From: Garcia nutans
Lineage: Eukaryota > Streptophyta > Magnoliopsida > Malpighiales > Euphorbiaceae
DNA length: 64,000 nucleotides
NCBI GenBank assembly: GCA_947685225.1
Contig: CANTUV010000033.1
Location: 58,071,001-58,135,000, forward strand
Reading direction: 5' to 3'
Each line of letters opens with the position of its first letter. The stretch's first letter is position 1. The notes beneath the pieces were generated by a model, which worked only from the letters and a program-made list of their open reading frames with translations, made no database searches and had not been told where the DNA came from. This document shows positions 60,191-64,000 of this stretch, piece by piece. The translations under genes and the position numbers were made by a program.

Positions 60191-63100
60191 ATGGCGAATT
60201 CGAAAATTTTCAGTGCTCGAATCGTATCGATTGATTACTACATGGCACCGCCTATCTCCGAAGTCGATATTTGCTACAGTAGCTTTCAAGGTTAGCTTTT
60301 CAGTGTTTTTCCCTCTATTTTCTTGCCAAACAAACAGAAATGATATCTCAGGTTATGCATTACTTGGTTACATTTTGCACTTGCGTTGGTAATTCAAAAT
60401 GGTTCAAAACTTGTCCTGTAAGCTACTTCGTGGCGGTAGGGTTTCTTTTGTCAAATTTGTTACTCTTGCTGAAAGGAGTTGTTGAATTCTTCGAAGGTGG
60501 AAAGGTGAATGAGGTTCCTGTTATAAGAATTTATGGGTCAACGCCTGGTGGTCAAAAGGTTTGCTTGCATATTCATAGGGTAAGATTATTACTGTACTCT
60601 GTTAATGCTCTTTGTAGATGTTCACATCAAACTTGGATGATATAGGAAAGAAAACAAACAGTGGTTATATTACAGCGATGGGCTTGATTATTTAGTCTCG
60701 ATAAGGGTGACGCTCTTTATTGCTTTCTTTTCAAATTATATAATGCTTTTGAGCTAAGCTGTCTATATTTGCTTTTGTAGGTTTTCCCTTATTTTTATGT
60801 CCCATGTTCAGAAGTACCACTTCATCTGGATAAAGAAGGTGTAGTTATGTTACAATTGGGTTTTATTCTGTTGTGGATTTCAAAATATGATATGATTTAG
60901 TGCACAAGAGATGCTCGAAATACACACACAAATGCATTCTTCTTTTCCTTTTTAACTTTTGAATTCTGCAGGTGATTCATATACAAATGCAATTTCTCTT
61001 GCCCTTGAGAAAGCCTTGAAAGTATGCTTGGTTAATTCTATTTGAGACGCCTATTGTGTTTTTTTTATTGTTTTTCCTTTACATGGCTGATATTTTAATA
61101 CCTGACATGAGAGGATTTTGAGTTGAACTCCACAGCCTAGAGGTAGCGGGGGTTCAAAAAGGCAGCATGTGCATGGCTGCAGTCTCGTGCGAGCAAAGAA
61201 ATTTTATGGTTACCATTCATCAGAAGAGTTGTTTGTGAAGATTTACCTGTATCCATTTTTTTTTGTCTTTCCAGTCTTTTATTTTAATATTACTTTGGGA
61301 ATTACATTACTGTACACCTTGACAAAATCTTAGCTATTATCCACATGATATCTCTCGTGCTGCCAGTCTTCTTCTGGTACCACTATTAAACATGCCAACA
61401 GCGTTCAATTGTAGTGGCATTCTTTTGTTTGCAATTTATGCTGATGCATAGTGATTATTTTACCATAATACTACTGTTTTTTTTCAGGGAGGGGCAGTTC
61501 TTGATAAAAGTTTGCAGCCTCATGAGTCTCATATCCCTTTCATTCTCCAATTTCTGGTAATGGGATTTTACATTAGAATTGTGTTTTTATTTATTAGACT
61601 GCATTTCCATGATTTTATAACTAATTAGCATTGATGTCGTTATATGCATTGGTTAGAATCATATGTATTGAATGCCTCATTTGCGAGAGTTTTATGTGGC
61701 TTGTGATACTCTTTTCTTGACAGATTGACTACAACTTGTATGGAATGGGTCATGTCCATTTATCTAAGATGAAGTTCCGACATCCAGTACCTGATGTTTA
61801 TGCACCGAGAAAATTTAGTTGCAGTAGCCAACATGGACTGGATATGGAAAACTGCATTTGTATGTCAACTGATTTTCAGGTCAACTTTCTGTCTTTTTCC
61901 ATACCAGATGCTGTGTGGGGGATATCGGGGATACCTTCATATGGGTTATTTATTGTGAATTTTATGGTTTATAATTTTTATTAGGCAGGTTTGAGTGGTG
62001 GTGAGTCTTTGGATTCTCCAGTTTGGATATCTTCTACTATACCAGGTGGTTGGATGTGGCAGTTTTCCAGTGAAATTGAGGGGTCATCAGATCAAGTTGT
62101 TTACCACGTTAAACGTCAAAGTGTTTGTGAACTTGAGGGAGATGCCACTGTAGATGGTTTGTTTTGCCTCATAATGTCACTTACTTAGTTCATAATTTCA
62201 TTACCAAAATTGTTAACCATTTGTGGTTTGCAGATATTCTGAATCAGCAATTTAAAACATATACGTCCCTCTCACAAACTAATTCAGACGTTAAAATGGT
62301 GCAATCACTTGTGCCCATTTGGGAGGTTTGTCTGTTTTCTGTCATGCTGCTATTATGCATGCAATATATGGACTCTTGTATTGGCTGGCTTGTCCATTGT
62401 TAAATTTTGCTGCTGTTAACACAGGAAGAGTATGAAAGGACTGGGGTGCATGAAGCAGCTATACAACCTGATCCTGGAAAACCATTTGCTGTGGATGTCC
62501 TGAAAACTCTCTCACATGGTCTAGAGTTTGAGAGAAAACTTACAGAGTTGTGTAGCGAATCTGAAGAAAACTTCTCCTTGACTGGGAACAGTGTAAAATA
62601 TGAGCAGCCGTTGGTATCTTTAGTTGATGAAGAAAATTTTGTTGATCATGGGAATTTGAATTCTGATAATACTAATGAAGAGTCTTTGAAGTGTTCTGAA
62701 AAGAGAGATGATGCTGGATCTTTATCACTACCAGGTTTTTTGTGCAAAGATGAGTTGGACATGACACCTGCAGAAATAAAGGATATAAGTGCAGAATTAT
62801 TATCTGTAAGTGACATACAATCTTCTGAAACAATTGGAGTGCTGGATCCAAAGGTATTCTCAAGATTAGCTTTCCTTCTTTCTGACTGTAATTGCATTTT
62901 GATCAGTCTTACTCTTACTTACAAACAATGATGAAGAAGAAGCTGTAAAAGTCTTCCATTTTGCCTGCACATAACGTAGGGCTTCATATGTTCTCAAAAT
63001 TTGTTTGTTTTCAGAATCCAGATACAGAAGCTTTGGGCCTTTTAAGGTGGCTTGCCACATCTCAGGCTGCTGAAGATATAAACTACGATGATGAACTTGT

Positions 63101-64000
63101 TCGTGAGACCATTCTTGGTCCACTGCTGCCTGCAGCAACAATTGATAAGGTGCTGGAGAAAGCTAATATGGATTATGAGAATGAGTCCCAGAAAGAGTGT
63201 CAGGACATTCTTGATTCTATTGAGGATTTAATTGACTTTGATGGTTTGAAGGACAAAACTGGTTATTCCATTGCTTGTGGCAGTCATAATCAAACTTCAT
63301 CAGATATTCCTCAAGGGTGTGATTTGCTGTCATCTACTTCTAGATCTACTGGAAATTCATCAAAGATAGAGATGAAAGACAATTCCCAAAGGTACTCTCA
63401 GCACCAAGTAATGCAGACTAATGGAAAATCTGTTGCTAATAAACACAAAAAGAAGAAATCATTATGGGGCACTTTACCCTTCTCCATGACCGAAAAGGGG
63501 AATGATGGCTCAGAGGCTGGTAGATCCTACATAGCTGATGCACGTGCTGGTGAAGATAAAAGTGGTGTTGGAACATCCATTGCTGGAAATGAAGGGGGGG
63601 AACATTTTGACGCTTTAATGAAAAATTTGGACACAGATGTTTGTGTAGTAGGTGAGTTAGCTGGATACTCTGTACGGGATTTGATGAGAAGAAAGCGAAG
63701 CTGCCGAATTGCTCAGCTGGATTCTGGAAATATTGGGGTTAAAAAAGTTCATTCTGGAGGAGAACATGAACAAAACGATATTCTTTTGTCAAAACCATCT
63801 GGGTTTCATGCACTAAAAGTTGGCGAGCTTGACAAAAAACCTCCTCTTGGGTGTATTAACTTTAGGGCTTCAGATACTGACACCCAAATAGAATTTCCTG
63901 CAGTTCATGATTTTAAATCTAGTTGTGACACGCGCATGGCAGCACCCTATGTATCAAGCAGTGATGGCTCATTGCAGGTTAGTACTCATCCTTCTTCAGT
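60191..64000 (+). CDS. REV3: DNA polymerase zeta catalytic subunit REV3, 5' part (runs off the window)
   Basis: The start is the ATG at 60191 (MANSKIFSARIVSIDYYM). In-phase exons include 60191-60290, 60497-60579, 60781-60838, 60972-61021, then blocks near 61135-61251, 61335-61378, 61490-61557, 61725-61879, 61985-62155, 62234-62322, 62425-62852 and 63015-63977. The N-terminal B-family polymerase domain is clear (EVPVIRIYGSTPGGQK, RAKKFYGYHSSEELFVKIYL, HESHIPFILQF, YNLYGMGHVHLSKMKFR, WEEEYERTGVHEAA). The long, poorly conserved middle region begins afterwards (ALGLLRWLATSQAAEDI, SQKECQDILDS, VRDLMRRKRSC). The exonuclease-like and polymerase domains lie beyond the window. REV3 extends mismatched or damaged primer ends in translesion synthesis together with REV7. 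Confidence 0.92.

Noticed and set aside
1..64000. CRISPR arrays, operons, Shine-Dalgarno sites and tRNA genes
   Set aside because: None seen; intron-rich plant nuclear DNA, and the only tRNA-like box belongs to the SINE.

Overview
The window is nuclear DNA from a flowering plant, almost certainly a eudicot. Genes are split by GT-AG introns, the spacers are very AT-rich, several plant MITE types and a plant SINE are present, and every recognisable protein has a clear angiosperm family (BEARSKIN NAC factor, AXR4, 9-lipoxygenase, peroxisomal LACS). Nothing was searched in a database. Family names come from reading the translations and recalling the families. Exon ends were placed by hand from splice consensus and reading phase.

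Layout. 1-3045: an unrecognised exon-like remnant (about 868-1471) and non-coding DNA. 3046-4878 (-): plastid-type DnaJ-ferredoxin protein. 5111-7081 (-): intronless PPR protein. 7856-13600 (-): endo-beta-mannosidase gene (GH2) that is broken by at least two frame lesions and is called a pseudogene here. 13601-19613: 6 kb of AT-rich DNA with a large inverted repeat, an Au-like SINE and a dispersed repeat. 19614-27750 (+): 23-exon peroxisomal-type long-chain acyl-CoA synthetase. 28176-34808 (-): chloroplast-type aminopeptidase P, convergent with the LACS gene. 35090-37461 (+): AXR4, divergent from aminopeptidase P across 281 bp. 38443-40532 (+): F-box/LysM protein. 42909-46296 (+): BEARSKIN-type NAC gene with two tandem MITEs in intron 2. 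46297-54442: gene-free AT-rich DNA with a Stowaway MITE. 54443-58887 (+): 9-lipoxygenase. 60191-64000 (+): 5' part of REV3, the catalytic subunit of DNA polymerase zeta, cut by the window edge.

The genes do not form a pathway. From memory, DnaJ/PPR/aminopeptidase P match the neighbours At3g05345/At3g05340/At3g05350, and AXR4 plus the F-box/LysM gene match the neighbours At1g54990/At1g55000, so the window looks like conserved eudicot synteny blocks with insertions. No wholly new system was found. The most interesting points are the decayed endo-beta-mannosidase gene, a LACS gene with a non-AG splice acceptor and no canonical peroxisomal signal, tandem MITEs in the BEARSKIN intron, a large foldback element, and twin identical uORFs plus an E2F-like site ahead of REV3.
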